NCBI RefSeq assembly: GCF_022024235.1
Contig: NZ_CP091800.1
Coordinates: 672,001-736,000, forward strand
DNA: 64,000 nucleotides
From: Segatella baroniae B14
GTDB lineage: Bacteria; Bacteroidota; Bacteroidia; Bacteroidales; Bacteroidaceae
Direction: 5' to 3'
The notes beneath the pieces were generated by a model. It saw nothing but the letters and a program-made list of their open reading frames with translations. It did no database searches and had not been told where the DNA came from. Positions 52,734 through 61,880 of this stretch are shown one piece after another. Both the position numbers and the translations under genes were made by a program. The first letter of the stretch is position 1. Each line of letters opens with the position of its first letter.

Positions 52734-52817
52734 GCACTTCTTGCCGACTTCCCGTCCATTGACATCAACGCAATGGGCTTCCCTCGTGGTTGGGAGAGCG
52801 AACCGCTATGGCAATAG
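52734..52817 (+). pseudogene. C-terminal fragment of an Abi_2-family protein
   Basis: Reads ALLADFPSIDINAMGFPRGW then ESEPLWQ and a stop, closely matching the usual C-terminus of Abi_2 abortive-infection proteins (...MGFPxxWxxxPLW). Everything upstream is missing or in other frames. The 150-codon ORF over this stretch is in another frame and is rejected. Confidence 0.55.
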
Positions 52818-52833
52818 ACACAATTATACAAGA

Positions 52834-52866
52834 CGGGCGAGGATGGAAATAAGGCATCCTCGCCCG
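52834..52866 (+). terminator. Intrinsic terminator after the Abi_2 remnant
   Basis: A perfect 12-bp GC-rich stem (52834-52845 with 52855-52866), 9-base loop, then ATTTTG. It matches the end of the former Abi_2 gene and insulates the sigma operon. Confidence 0.75.
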
Positions 52867-52970
52867 ATTTTGTTGGAAAAATACCCCAAAATAAAGAAAT
52901 TTGAGTTTGAACCAGAAAATAATCGCATTTCTGCTTTACATTTTCTTCATCTGAACTGTATTATAAATGT

Positions 52971-53546
52971 ATGACACGAAAAGAAATGACGAATGAGCGA
53001 GTGCAGAGTGATGTACGCATCAACTCTGCCGAGCGAGGAGGAATTGGACGGAGTCAAATCGAAAGTCTGTTCAAGACACACTACACGCAGATGTATCATC
53101 TGGCACTTACGTTGCTCTTCGATGAGGCAGAGAGCAAGGACGTGGTGAGCGATGTGTTCGCCAGCCTGCTTAGCGGTCGGGTAGTGATGAGAGCAGTCAA
53201 CGCAAAGGCATTTCTCTTGGCGAGTGTGCATCATCGTTGTTTGAATGCGTTGCAGCATAAGCAGGTGCAAGAACGATTTGCACGCCTGCTTACCGAGGAT
53301 ACTGATACACTTGTTAGCGACAATACCACGGAAGAGCAAATGCAGATGAAGGAACTGATGCGCTACGTGCGGAAGAACCTGTCACCGATGGAGCAGGAAA
53401 TCTTCCGACTGCGTTACCTACGAGAGATGACCTGTCAGGAGGTGGCGGAAGCACTGAACGTCAGCCGCCAAACCGTCCACACCCACCTGAAGCAGTCGGT
53501 GGGGAAAATAAGAAAGTATTTCAATTCAAACTCAAAAGCAATATGA
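52971..53546 (+). CDS. ECF sigma-70 factor
   Basis: 191 residues: region 2 (FKTHYTQMYHLALTLLFDEA then SKDVVSDVFASL) and region 4 (LSPMEQEIFRLRYLREMTCQ, then VAEALNVSRQTVHTHLKQSV). This is a FecI-type factor, activated through the anti-sigma and the STN-carrying barrel encoded next, with 4-base overlaps between all three genes. Confidence 0.9.
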   Translation: MTRKEMTNERVQSDVRINSAERGGIGRSQIESLFKTHYTQMYHLALTLLFDEAESKDVVSDVFASLLSGRVVMRAVNAKAFLLASVHHRCLNALQHKQVQERFARLLTEDTDTLVSDNTTEEQMQMKELMRYVRKNLSPMEQEIFRLRYLREMTCQEVAEALNVSRQTVHTHLKQSVGKIRKYFNSNSKAI

Positions 53547-54226
53547 TGACCGAAGAAAAGCGTATAGAGTGGCTTCTGGAATTACAGGAACACCCCGAGC
53601 AACTGACTGACGAGCAGTTGCAGCAGATACTCGCCGATGACGAGATGCGTCAACTCGTGCAGCAACTTGGATTTGCCAAGCGTGCCTTCAAGCACGACGC
53701 GCTTAAAAACGACACCCCAGATGTGGACGCCGAATGGGAGAAGTTTGCAGCCAGCCATTCAGAAGAGTTGGAAATCCTCGACGAAGGAGAATATAAGCCC
53801 CGGCTTCGCGCTTACCTCGCACCTCGCAAGATTGCTGCATCTTTTATCGGTGTACTTTTAGTTTCGGGCATTGCCTTTGCCGCCATCCAAATTGTGCGAA
53901 ACATCAGCACACCCAAACCGCAACTGCCCTCTACGGAGCAAGTGATAGACACGAAGCCAGTCACCTCCCTGCCTGCAGATACAGTAAAGACCGACACAAT
54001 CCCTACCGAGCCTTACGTTTTCAACAATGTGCCGCTTGACTCCATGCTCACAGCCATTGCAGTAGCCCACAATATGCAGGTGGAGTTTGAGAATGAAGCG
54101 GCCCGCCACCTTCGTTTCCACTTTGTATGGAAGCGTGAAGACAGTCTCTCGCGTGTAGTAGAAAAGTTGAACACCTTCGAGGCCGTGAACATCGTCGAGG
54201 AGGACAAAACGCTGGTAGTAAGATGA
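53543..54226 (+). CDS. FecR-like anti-sigma factor with DUF4974 end
   Basis: 227 residues: cytoplasmic acidic helical part (1-90), one membrane span (KIAASFIGVLLVSGIAFAAI), a proline/threonine linker and a periplasmic DUF4974 domain (FNNVPLDSMLTAIAVAHNMQ, then LRFHFVWKREDSLSRVVEKL). It lacks most of the FecR beta domain, so it is a short form. It would hold the sigma factor until contacted by the barrel's STN domain. Confidence 0.8.
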   Translation: MMTEEKRIEWLLELQEHPEQLTDEQLQQILADDEMRQLVQQLGFAKRAFKHDALKNDTPDVDAEWEKFAASHSEELEILDEGEYKPRLRAYLAPRKIAASFIGVLLVSGIAFAAIQIVRNISTPKPQLPSTEQVIDTKPVTSLPADTVKTDTIPTEPYVFNNVPLDSMLTAIAVAHNMQVEFENEAARHLRFHFVWKREDSLSRVVEKLNTFEAVNIVEEDKTLVVR

Positions 54227-56790
54227 GACACGCATTATATACTTTTGTGCTTATGGCCTGCATCCTCTGCATGCCCCTTGATACGTTCGCCCAGCGCATT
54301 AGCCATACCTATAATAATGTATCGCTCAGCAAGGCCCTGCTCCAGTTGAATAACGAGCAGACGGCATACGTCATCAATTTCCTCTACAACGAACTGGAGG
54401 ACTTCCGCGTCACCGCCACCATCAAGAACAAGCGTCTGCCCGATGCCATCCAGCAGATGATAGGTTTCTATCCCGTCCGCATGACCGTGAAGCCCGACGA
54501 CCGAGAAATCTATGTGGAGTGTACCCACAAGACCGACCGCCACCTGACGGGCACCATCATCGACGAGCAAGGATTGCCGTTGGAATACGCCAACATTGCA
54601 ATTCTCAATCCAGTCGATTCAACGTTGCTCGGTGGTGGAGTTTCCAACGAGAGTGGATATTTCGCCATTCCATACGAACAGGCGAAAGTCCTTGCACGCA
54701 TCTCTTACGTCGGATACAAGACCATCTATAAGATTTGCAGCAAGTCTGAAGTGGGAGTCATACGATTACAAGTGGATAACCATGCTTTGAAAGGCGTAAC
54801 AGTGAAGGGCCATGTTCCACAATATCAGATGGGCAGTGAGGGTTTGGTAACCAATGTTGAGAATACCGTATTGAGCAAACTCGGCACTGGTGAGGACGTG
54901 CTGGCTCATGTGCCTGGTATCACGAAGAAAGACGGTGCCTTTGAGGTGTTCGGCAAGGGCGCGCCACTCATCTACATCAATGGGCGGTTGATGCGCGATG
55001 CCTCGGAACTCGACCAGTTGAAATCAGAGAACATCAAGAGCGTAGAACTCATCACCAACCCAGGTGCTAAATATGATGCAAGCGCTAAGGCTGTAGTGAA
55101 AATACGCACAAAGGCGGCACAGGGTGAGGGCTTCGGCTTCGACGTGCGCTCCAGTTACTACCAATCGGAAAATACCGACCTTATAAAACAACTGAACTGG
55201 AATTACCGCCACAACAACCTCGACGTGTTCGGTACAATCTATTATGGGTTGAACAATGGTCACTACCCAAGCAACACGACTACAATTGTGGAAACTGATA
55301 CGCTTTGGCGGCAAAATTTTGTACAGGATTACAAGCCAAAGAAACAATCATGGCGCAATACCGTCGGTGCAAACTATCTTCTAGATGATAATAATTCCAT
55401 AGGAATGCGATATACGCTGACGCTCCGACCCGACAACCACACCAACACCTCACTCAACAGCGATGTGACTGCCGATGGTGAATATTTCGACCATCTCGAC
55501 AACACAGTACACGCCGATGTCAGCTATCGTCCGGCTCATCTACTGAACGTATATTATAAAGGTAAGATAGGTAAGGCCGAAATTGACTTCAACACCGACT
55601 ATCTATATAACCGTGAGAGCGACCATGCTGTCTATACCGAACAGAGTACAAGCCAGGAAAATCGTGTTGTCAATTCTGAGAACCGTGAGTGCAACAAACT
55701 CTTTGCCTCGAAGCTCAATGTTGACTTCCCATTGTGGGGCGGAGGGCTAACCGTGGGCGCAGAGTACACCTACACCAACCGTAATGATGACTATATCAAT
55801 CCAGAGCATTATGTTCCTACATCGTTTGCCAAACTGAAGGAGTCACACATAGCCCCTCTTGTGGAATACAACAGGCAGATTGACCGTTTCCAATTCTCTG
55901 CGGGAGTCCGCTATGAATGGGTGAGTTTTGATTACTTCGAGAACGACTTGCACCTTGACGAGCAAAGTCGCTCATTCGGCAATCTGTTTCCAAGTTTCTC
56001 CGTCGGAACTCGAATAGGCAAAACGCACCTTCATCTCGGCTATTCAGCCAAGGTCCGTCGCCCCACATATCAGCAGTTGAGCAACAACGTCACCTACGGC
56101 AACCGTTTTCTACTACAGTCGGGGAATCCATTCCTTAGGCATGAGTATATCCACGACCTTTCATTGACGGGTGTGTGGAAGTTCCTGCAATTCGCCATTA
56201 GCTACAACGATCGGCGTGATGCTGTCATCTATTGGGCTGAGCAGCAGGCTGAAAACACCGCCGTGACACGTGTTACGCAGACCAATATCCCAACACTGAA
56301 GAGTATCATGGCGCAGGTGGCCATTGCCCCTAAGTTTGGCTTTTGGTCGCCAGAACTGAGCGTTGGGATGCAGAAGCAGTGGCTCACGCTCCACACCGAT
56401 GTGCGCACCTACCAGATGAACAAGCCCATCTTCCAACTGAGCCTCGATAATGCTTTTGATTTCGGATACGGATGGGTAGCTTCAGTGGAAGCTTATCTGA
56501 CCACGAAAGGCAATGATGAGAACGTCTATTGCTTTCGCAACAAAGGAGCAGTCAATGTCAGCCTTACCAAATCGCTGTTGAACGACCATCTCTCCATCCT
56601 TGTTCAGGGGAACGATCTTTTCCACACTGAAAAGCAGGGCATGCTGTTGTATGCAGGCTGGATGCATAGCGAACAGACAAGCTGGTATGACAGTCGTGAA
56701 TTTGTGCTAACACTCCGTTATAACTTCAATACTACACGCTCTAAGTACAAGGGCACTGGTGCCGGTAATGACGAAAAGAACCGACTATAA
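54223..56790 (+). CDS. Outer-membrane transducer barrel with STN domain
   Basis: 855 residues: signal peptide (ending TFAQ), STN domain (NNVSLSKALLQLNNEQTAYV, residues 28-100), carboxypeptidase-like domain (GTIIDEQGLPLEYANIAILN), plug-like region (DVLAHVPGITKKDGAFEVFG), and barrel ending FNTTRSKYKGTGAG. A paralogue of the barrel at 30388, to which it is alignable throughout apart from the STN part. The STN domain would signal to the anti-sigma. Ligand unknown; its similarity to a peptide-module barrel suggests peptide sensing. Confidence 0.9.
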   Translation: MRHALYTFVLMACILCMPLDTFAQRISHTYNNVSLSKALLQLNNEQTAYVINFLYNELEDFRVTATIKNKRLPDAIQQMIGFYPVRMTVKPDDREIYVECTHKTDRHLTGTIIDEQGLPLEYANIAILNPVDSTLLGGGVSNESGYFAIPYEQAKVLARISYVGYKTIYKICSKSEVGVIRLQVDNHALKGVTVKGHVPQYQMGSEGLVTNVENTVLSKLGTGEDVLAHVPGITKKDGAFEVFGKGAPLIYINGRLMRDASELDQLKSENIKSVELITNPGAKYDASAKAVVKIRTKAAQGEGFGFDVRSSYYQSENTDLIKQLNWNYRHNNLDVFGTIYYGLNNGHYPSNTTTIVETDTLWRQNFVQDYKPKKQSWRNTVGANYLLDDNNSIGMRYTLTLRPDNHTNTSLNSDVTADGEYFDHLDNTVHADVSYRPAHLLNVYYKGKIGKAEIDFNTDYLYNRESDHAVYTEQSTSQENRVVNSENRECNKLFASKLNVDFPLWGGGLTVGAEYTYTNRNDDYINPEHYVPTSFAKLKESHIAPLVEYNRQIDRFQFSAGVRYEWVSFDYFENDLHLDEQSRSFGNLFPSFSVGTRIGKTHLHLGYSAKVRRPTYQQLSNNVTYGNRFLLQSGNPFLRHEYIHDLSLTGVWKFLQFAISYNDRRDAVIYWAEQQAENTAVTRVTQTNIPTLKSIMAQVAIAPKFGFWSPELSVGMQKQWLTLHTDVRTYQMNKPIFQLSLDNAFDFGYGWVASVEAYLTTKGNDENVYCFRNKGAVNVSLTKSLLNDHLSILVQGNDLFHTEKQGMLLYAGWMHSEQTSWYDSREFVLTLRYNFNTTRSKYKGTGAGNDEKNRL

Positions 56791-56947
56791 ATCTCTCTCG
56801 TTCCGATGGGCAGCCGTCGGCCTTAAGTGCCGACGCTACCCACTTCAAAGAATAGAATATCGATTTAGAACATTTAACGCCCGACGATGCAGGAATTTCC
56901 GACAATTCGCATTTATATAAACAGGTACATTAATAACAAATATCGAA

Positions 56948-57640
56948 ATGAGAACAATGCAACTTTGGAGGATTGCATTTGTGATGCTTGCAGCTTTCTC
57001 CCTCGCCTCTTGCAGCAGCGACGACAATGTGGAGAGACGGCTAACGAACACACAAAAGGAAACATACGGGCAGAATATATCCGGCGAATATCCTGGTGAG
57101 TATATCATTATATATAAGGACAAAAATTGTACGGATATGACGGACGAGAAGGGGCGACACATAATAACAAAAGCCCATGAAGCAACATTCGGTGACGTGC
57201 AACTTGAAGTGTCCGACTATAAGATGCAGCATGTATTCTTTCAAGACTTCCCCGTATCGCTGATTTCAAAGGTCGTAGATGCAGACAAGGAATTGAGCGA
57301 CGCGCTTGCAGAAGCAGCTCCACAAGCCATCACTGCCCGTTACGACCTCGGCTACGACACGGACTATGAGCAAATCAAATGGGCTTTTACGCCAAATGTA
57401 ATGTCGCTATATCTGGTCTATGGCGGAGCCGACCATCATATCCGCATAGAGTTCAATAGCAACTATAATTATATCTGCGCAGCGGATGAACTGACACAGC
57501 CAAACTCTTTCCTATCACTGGCAAAGACTGGCGTTGCCCTGCAACTGAAAGCCATCTACGACGGCTCTAATCTTATCCAGCGTTTCGGAGCAGAAGAAGG
57601 AAACTATATGCATATTATTTTCAAGGCATCCCCATCATGA
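56948..57640 (+). CDS. DUF4840 lipoprotein
   Basis: 230 residues: lipobox LASC (Cys20), then DUF4840 features (GEYPGEYIIIYKDKNCTDMT; YDLGYDTDYEQIKWAFTPNV). The family is Prevotella/Bacteroides-specific with unknown role. It lies 157 bases after the barrel and overlaps the next lipoprotein start by 4 bases, so it may be part of the sigma-controlled unit. Confidence 0.8.
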   Translation: MRTMQLWRIAFVMLAAFSLASCSSDDNVERRLTNTQKETYGQNISGEYPGEYIIIYKDKNCTDMTDEKGRHIITKAHEATFGDVQLEVSDYKMQHVFFQDFPVSLISKVVDADKELSDALAEAAPQAITARYDLGYDTDYEQIKWAFTPNVMSLYLVYGGADHHIRIEFNSNYNYICAADELTQPNSFLSLAKTGVALQLKAIYDGSNLIQRFGAEEGNYMHIIFKASPS

Positions 57641-57841
57641 AAAAGGTAATATTCATCCTGTTTGCTCTTGCTTTGGTTTCGTGCCGCCCCTCATCAAACC
57701 AGTCGGCCTCGGAATCATCTGCAAGTGATTCTGTAGAATTAAAGAAGCAGGATGCATGGAAATCAATTTCTGCCATTACGACACTCTCTTCCTTGTCAAT
57801 GGAAGGGGAGACAGTCTGGCTGGCCATAGGCCGACATCAAG
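57637..57841 (+). pseudogene. Truncated lipoprotein, interrupted by scar sequence
   Basis: About 68 residues survive: lipobox VSCR (MKKVIFILFALALVSC), a serine-rich linker, and the start of a domain (DAWKSISAITTLSSLSMEGE). The 80-bp scar repeat begins at 57842, from which the frame runs on to 57930 with no sense. The 5' end is coupled to the DUF4840 gene by ATGA. Probably inactivated by an insertion-excision event. Confidence 0.65.
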
Positions 57842-57921
57842 ACATGTGCAAGCCAATCCGTCAACTTTACAGTTTGAATTTGTTTTTAATTCATGTGGAA
57901 GTGTTTTGGGCTTTCGCAAGT
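57842..57921 (+). repeat. 80-bp scar repeat, right copy
   Basis: Second copy of 52351-52427. It lies between the truncated lipoprotein and an IS30-family fragment, so it may be part of the insertion-element remnant. Confidence 0.75.
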
Positions 57922-57957
57922 TCACAATAGAAGTGCAATTTTCTGAGGTGTAGTGGT

Positions 57958-58072
57958 ATGAAAAACGGAATGAATAAAAAGCAGATTGCAACTGCAATAA
58001 AAGTGAGTCAAAGTAGCATTTCACGCGAATTGAAGCGTAATTGTGGTGCTCATGGTAGATATAACTATGAAA
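57958..58072 (+). pseudogene. IS30-family transposase fragment
   Basis: KNGMNKKQIATAIKVSQSSI then SRELKRNCGAHGRYNYE is the N-terminal helix-turn-helix of IS30-type transposases. The preceding 15-20 residues and the whole catalytic domain are missing; the frame runs into the convergent RloB-like gene. An element remnant, non-functional. Confidence 0.75.
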
Positions 58073-58075
58073 CTA

Positions 58076-58684
58076 TTAGTCCAACCCTTTCAGTTTCTTC
58101 ATTAACCTTCCGAGCTCCGAGTAAGTATAATCTCTATCACTCTTAAGTTTCTCTTCCACAGACCGATTGGCATTGGCCATAGCATTTTCGAGACTGCCAC
58201 CATTGCGTTCAAAGTAACCATGAAGTCCTTTGGTCTTGATGAAGAATTCTATTGTCTTCCGATACTCCACACATTGATTCAGGTCTTTGAGTAAAGGCTC
58301 TTGTGCTTCGTATGGACGTGAGGTGTAGCGGAAATAGTATAGGAAGAACAGTTCTGTGCAGCGGTGAGTCTCGAAGAACTCCACCTCGCAGTAGATACCT
58401 TTCTTGGGCTTGTTGATAGGCTTGGCATACTTTGCCTTTAGTTTCTGATATTGTGAATGCTCTGGCTCCTTGTCCTTCGTGTCCATATCGATGATGCAGA
58501 AGATATGGTTGTAACCCATTGCCACGCCCTCTGCTATCTTGGCTTCCAGTTCCTTGAGGTTGGTATGCTTCGGATAGTCGGGTTTAATGGTCAGACGTTT
58601 GAACATGTCGCATAAGGACTTGAAATAGAAGAACTCCGTTGGCCCTTCACCCAGGATGAGTGCTGTCTGTCGTTGCTTTCCCAT
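58076..58684 (-). CDS. RloB-like protein (Toprim-type effector of AbiL/RloAB pair)
   Basis: About 202 residues from ATG 58684, 1 base after the upstream stop; a longer overlapping frame is rejected. ALILGEGPTEFFYFKSL is the E-G-x-T-E motif of RloB, and HIFCIIDMDTKD supplies the D-x-D, as in Toprim-like nucleases. It forms a pair with the preceding ATPase, as AbiLi/AbiLii and PARIS-type systems do. Predicted phage defence: the ATPase senses, this protein acts. Confidence 0.75.
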   Translation of the reverse strand: MGKQRQTALILGEGPTEFFYFKSLCDMFKRLTIKPDYPKHTNLKELEAKIAEGVAMGYNHIFCIIDMDTKDKEPEHSQYQKLKAKYAKPINKPKKGIYCEVEFFETHRCTELFFLYYFRYTSRPYEAQEPLLKDLNQCVEYRKTIEFFIKTKGLHGYFERNGGSLENAMANANRSVEEKLKSDRDYTYSELGRLMKKLKGLD

Positions 58685-58685
58685 A

Positions 58686-59966
58686 TCAGTCCTCCAAGTT
58701 GATAAAGATACTACCCAGTTCTGGTTTGGCTCCCAATCTACCAATGCGGTATGAATTGTAAAGCGAGAGATTCTTGTGCAAGCCGAAGGAGTCGCCACGA
58801 GCATATTCGGATGAAGCTGTCTCTTTGTTCTTCTCGACAAACCACACCACACCTCGATTCTCATTTATCATATCCTGTGACAGAAGGGTGGTTTCCTGGC
58901 TCGTGATAATCAGCTGCGACTTATCGGAGTTGAAGATGAAGACGTTGAGATAGTAGTACAGCAGGTCATTGTGCAGATCCTCGCCCAGTTCATCAAGATA
59001 GTACACATGAGGACTCGTTATCAAGTCGTACAAGGCATCCAATATGCGGATATACTTCTGAGTACCCTTTGACTGCCATCTAAGAGGAATATCAAAGTCA
59101 CCATTGTCGGAATGGTTCAAGAAGGTGATGGAATCTGTGGTTGGCTTCAAAAGCACATCTTTCATCTCCTCGGGGATGTTCTCTTTCTGGATGCGCTCGC
59201 GGAAATCATTGGGCACAATGCGGTCCTCCACAACAGGACGATATTCCAGAATGTTCAAGTCGGCCTTCTGGAGCATGGTGTTATAGAACTTACGCTTCTT
59301 AGAATTGCTATAAGCATCCTTCAAGATCTCAACAAGTCCCTTTTCTACATTGCCGTCCACATCGTGATAATTGGCCATAATCCAAGCGTGAAGTGTGTTG
59401 AATGGAGCTATGTCTTCTTTCAAGGCAGCCTTTCGGCATACAGATAATACACTGTGATTATTTAAGGTGTTTTCTCGGATGCTTTCCTGTGTCTTGACTT
59501 GCAGTTTGAGACTCGCACCGAACTTGATGTCTGCCTGTACATTCTCGCCCACAAAACTACGCTCATAGAACAGCGATTTCGATTTGTTTGGATAATAGTA
59601 CAAGGCTTCACTTAAAATGTGCTTGCCGTTGAATTTGACATCGTAGTCATATCGGGTGCCATCGGCATAGAATGACACGTACATTTCCGTTGGTTCATCT
59701 TTGGTGAGTACAAAGGGTATGTAACCGCCAATTTCGACTGTCGCATCCGATTTAGGCATGACCAACAGACGGAATACCTCATTCATGGCTATCAGCATAT
59801 TCGACTTACCCGAAGCGTTTGAACCATATAGGATGCCTAACTTATACAAGAACACACCATCAGCAATTTCGGTGACAAGTTCCGAAGATGGTCCCTTGGC
59901 CACGAAGCTTAATTCCTGCTTGTCGCGAATGGAAAGATAGTTCTTTACCCAAAACTCTCGTATCAT
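58686..59966 (-). CDS. RloA-like AAA ATPase (AbiL/RloAB defence pair)
   Basis: 426 residues of the SMC-like AAA_15/21 type: KNYLSIRDKQELSFVAKG start, Walker A YGSNASGKSNM near residue 50, signature-like LRWQSKGTQKYIRIL near 300, Walker B VYYLDELGEDLHND near 330, and H-loop-type LIITSQETTLL. Overall length is typical. TTTCGTA-like sequences are repeated in both orientations upstream (59988-60072), perhaps a control site. Confidence 0.85.
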   Translation of the reverse strand: MIREFWVKNYLSIRDKQELSFVAKGPSSELVTEIADGVFLYKLGILYGSNASGKSNMLIAMNEVFRLLVMPKSDATVEIGGYIPFVLTKDEPTEMYVSFYADGTRYDYDVKFNGKHILSEALYYYPNKSKSLFYERSFVGENVQADIKFGASLKLQVKTQESIRENTLNNHSVLSVCRKAALKEDIAPFNTLHAWIMANYHDVDGNVEKGLVEILKDAYSNSKKRKFYNTMLQKADLNILEYRPVVEDRIVPNDFRERIQKENIPEEMKDVLLKPTTDSITFLNHSDNGDFDIPLRWQSKGTQKYIRILDALYDLITSPHVYYLDELGEDLHNDLLYYYLNVFIFNSDKSQLIITSQETTLLSQDMINENRGVVWFVEKNKETASSEYARGDSFGLHKNLSLYNSYRIGRLGAKPELGSIFINLED

Positions 59967-60141
59967 ACCGCAATATTTTATCTATTATCGTAATTTTGCT
60001 ACGAAAATACAAATAACATTTTATAAAGACAGCACATCTATCTCTGATTTTCGTAATTATGATACGTTTTTATACATATTTAACTACAAGATAGATATTG
60101 AGATAGCAAATTGGCACCGATTTGTGCTCCGAAGTAGTTAT

Positions 60142-60243
60142 CCGATATATTATCCTTTCGGTACGCCGTTTGCCCATGAAAATACCAACATACAGCCCTT
60201 GAAGTATAATGGCAAGGAGTTAGACAAAGTGCATGGACTGAAC
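60142..60243 (+). pseudogene. Rhs-core fragment
   Basis: Reads PIYYPFGTPFAHENTNIQPL then KYNGKELDKVHGLN, the end of the Rhs repeat-associated core (YNGKELDxxHGLNxYDYGAR). The YDYGAR part is lost and the frame continues without sense to 60402. No toxin tail or immunity gene follows. Remnant only. Confidence 0.7.
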
Positions 60244-60297
60244 GGCAATATCATAGATACTCAGTCGGGGAGATTTTATTCATCGTTTTTTGGTTAT

Positions 60298-60332
60298 TCC
60301 GATATATTCAACCAGTTGTTGGATATATCGGA
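60298..60332 (+). terminator. Strong intrinsic terminator after the Rhs remnant
   Basis: 15-bp stem (60298-60312 with 60318-60332, one G-U), 5-base loop, followed by TATTTTTTTTG. It separates the remnant from the DUF5675 gene. A -7 match TATCTTTG (60357-60364) lies right after it, 35 bases before that gene. Confidence 0.75.
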
Positions 60333-60398
60333 TATTTTTTTGACCCATACTTATCGTATCTTTGCAACCGTAATCAGAAACATATACACAAACACAAA

Positions 60399-60836
60399 AT
60401 GAATATGAAAATAAAAATTGCACGTGTGGCCCGTAAACCTTCTTATACGATAGGTCACTTATTTATCGACAGGCATTACTTCTGTGATACCCTGGAACCG
60501 CCAGACCGCTCATTGACATCGGCATCGACGTATGATGATATCCTTCTGGCGAAGTGCAAAGGACCGACAGCGATACCTCAGGGCATCTATCACGTGACAC
60601 TCACGAAGAGTCCGAAGTTTGGCTGTATCTTACCTCAGCTGATGGCTGTACCCGGTTTTGAAGGCATTCGTATCCATGCCGGCAATCGGCCGAATGATAC
60701 ACGAGGCTGTGTGCTGGTAGGCTTCAACAAGTTGAAAGGCATGGTGATCAACAGTACATCTATCCTCAGAATACTGATCGACCGAATGAATGCAGCCATC
60801 GCCAGAGGTATGGATGTAGAACTCGAAATCAGATAA
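60399..60836 (+). CDS. DUF5675 family protein
   Basis: 145 residues covering the DUF5675 pattern: SYTIGHLFIDRHYFCDTLEP, then TAIPQGIYHVTLTKSPKFG, then GIRIHAGNRPNDTRGCVLVG. The H-A-G-N-x-x-x-D-T-x-G-C motif looks like an enzyme centre (similar to L,D-transpeptidase-type H-x-x-x-C arrangements), but activity is not established. Typical neighbour of HU and smalltalk genes in Bacteroidales, often near prophage-like or amidase genes. Confidence 0.85.
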   Translation: MNMKIKIARVARKPSYTIGHLFIDRHYFCDTLEPPDRSLTSASTYDDILLAKCKGPTAIPQGIYHVTLTKSPKFGCILPQLMAVPGFEGIRIHAGNRPNDTRGCVLVGFNKLKGMVINSTSILRILIDRMNAAIARGMDVELEIR

Positions 60837-60926
60837 TTACAATTCACATAAACACAAACGAAGTGGAGAAGCAACGCTTCTTCTGCCGACAAAAAACAGA
60901 AAAGTCGGAATGCTCTCTGTAAATAT

Positions 60927-61511
60927 ATGTCAGTAAAATATCGATTGGTACAAGAAAAGCGAAAAAACGCAAAGAACCTAGGTAAATGGTATGCCCGTGC
61001 TGTTGCAGTAGGCATGGCAGACACAAAAGTATTAGCGAAGAATATCGGACTTCGATGCACCGTGACTTATCCGGATATCCTGGCCGTTATATCTTCTCTC
61101 GTGACCGAAATCTCATTACAGCTTCAGGAGGGAAAACGTGTTAAGTTGGATGGATTAGGCAGTTTTAAGATTGGATTAAAAACCTCTGCAGCCGAAACGG
61201 CTTCTACGTTCTCCCCGGCTGCTAACATTCATGGTTTACATGTACTATTCAGTCCAGAAGTAACCGTCGACAGTTCAAATCACATGCGTCATAATCCGCT
61301 GATAGAGGGTATTCGTGTAGAGAATCTGGCCGACTATCAGGATGCGGGTACCCAGATTGCCGTAAATGAGCGTAAAAGTAAGAATGCTGGTAACGGTGCT
61401 GCAGCAGGTGACGATAAACCTGCAAGTGGCAATACTGATAATAATAACTCTGGTAGCAATACCCCAGGAAGCGGTTCAGGCAGCACTGGCGACGACAATA
61501 AGGAATTTTAG
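60927..61511 (+). CDS. HU-family DNA-binding protein with low-complexity tail
   Basis: 194 residues: an HU/IHF-like domain (1-125; KLDGLGSFKIGLKT; RVENLADY end of domain) of the Bacteroidetes HU-related type, and a disordered tail of Gly, Ser, Asn, Asp (residues about 150-194). The tail has no basic motif. Could shape nucleoid structure locally. Confidence 0.85.
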   Translation: MSVKYRLVQEKRKNAKNLGKWYARAVAVGMADTKVLAKNIGLRCTVTYPDILAVISSLVTEISLQLQEGKRVKLDGLGSFKIGLKTSAAETASTFSPAANIHGLHVLFSPEVTVDSSNHMRHNPLIEGIRVENLADYQDAGTQIAVNERKSKNAGNGAAAGDDKPASGNTDNNNSGSNTPGSGSGSTGDDNKEF

Positions 61512-61529
61512 TAGTAAAGAAACGGAGGT

Positions 61530-61640
61530 ATGCTCTTGAAAAAGAATGAAGTAACGCTTCTACTCAAGATACTCGCCACCCTGATATCGAGTATTCTCGG
61601 TATCGTGGGTGCGAGCAACGTGGAAGACTCGGATGAGTAA
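61530..61640 (+). CDS. Smalltalk protein (36 aa)
   Basis: MLLKKNEVTLLLKILATLIS then SILGIVGASNVEDSDE: one membrane-like helix with conserved GxxG-type end, as in the smalltalk family always found beside HU genes. A good GGAGG site (61524-61528) precedes the ATG. Function unknown. Confidence 0.8.
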   Translation: MLLKKNEVTLLLKILATLISSILGIVGASNVEDSDE

Positions 61641-61753
61641 ATATGCTCATCTTCCTCGTAGTAACATATGGCGATGGTTATCGCTCTTCCGCATAATCAT
61701 ACAGTGGATTATTTTAATGGTGATGTTGTTATCATCATGTTTATGAAAGTTAA

Positions 61754-61790
61754 GGGGATGGACCTGGTATTATCATTCAGGTTCATCCCC
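61754..61790 (+). terminator. Terminator of the DUF5675/HU/smalltalk unit
   Basis: 13-bp stem (61754-61766 with 61778-61790, one G-T), 11-base loop, then TTTCAAATTTTT. Between the smalltalk gene and the esterase (61641-61940) only this and the next promoter are seen. Confidence 0.8.
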
Positions 61791-61880
61791 TTTCAAATTT
61801 TTAGGTTTGATGAAGTGAATGGGTATGTTAAGTAAACTGTTAAATGCAGAAAAATATTTTATAGTTTAAGATAAATGATT

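Noticed and set aside
52522..52974. 150-codon plus-strand ORF
   Set aside because: It reads across an Abi_2 fragment in the wrong frame and through a GC-rich terminator, so it is not a gene.
57958..58072. Active IS30 element
   Set aside because: Catalytic domain and the start of the transposase are missing and no inverted ends could be defined.
60124..60402. Rhs toxin gene
   Set aside because: Only about 34 codons of core survive; no toxin domain or immunity gene follows.
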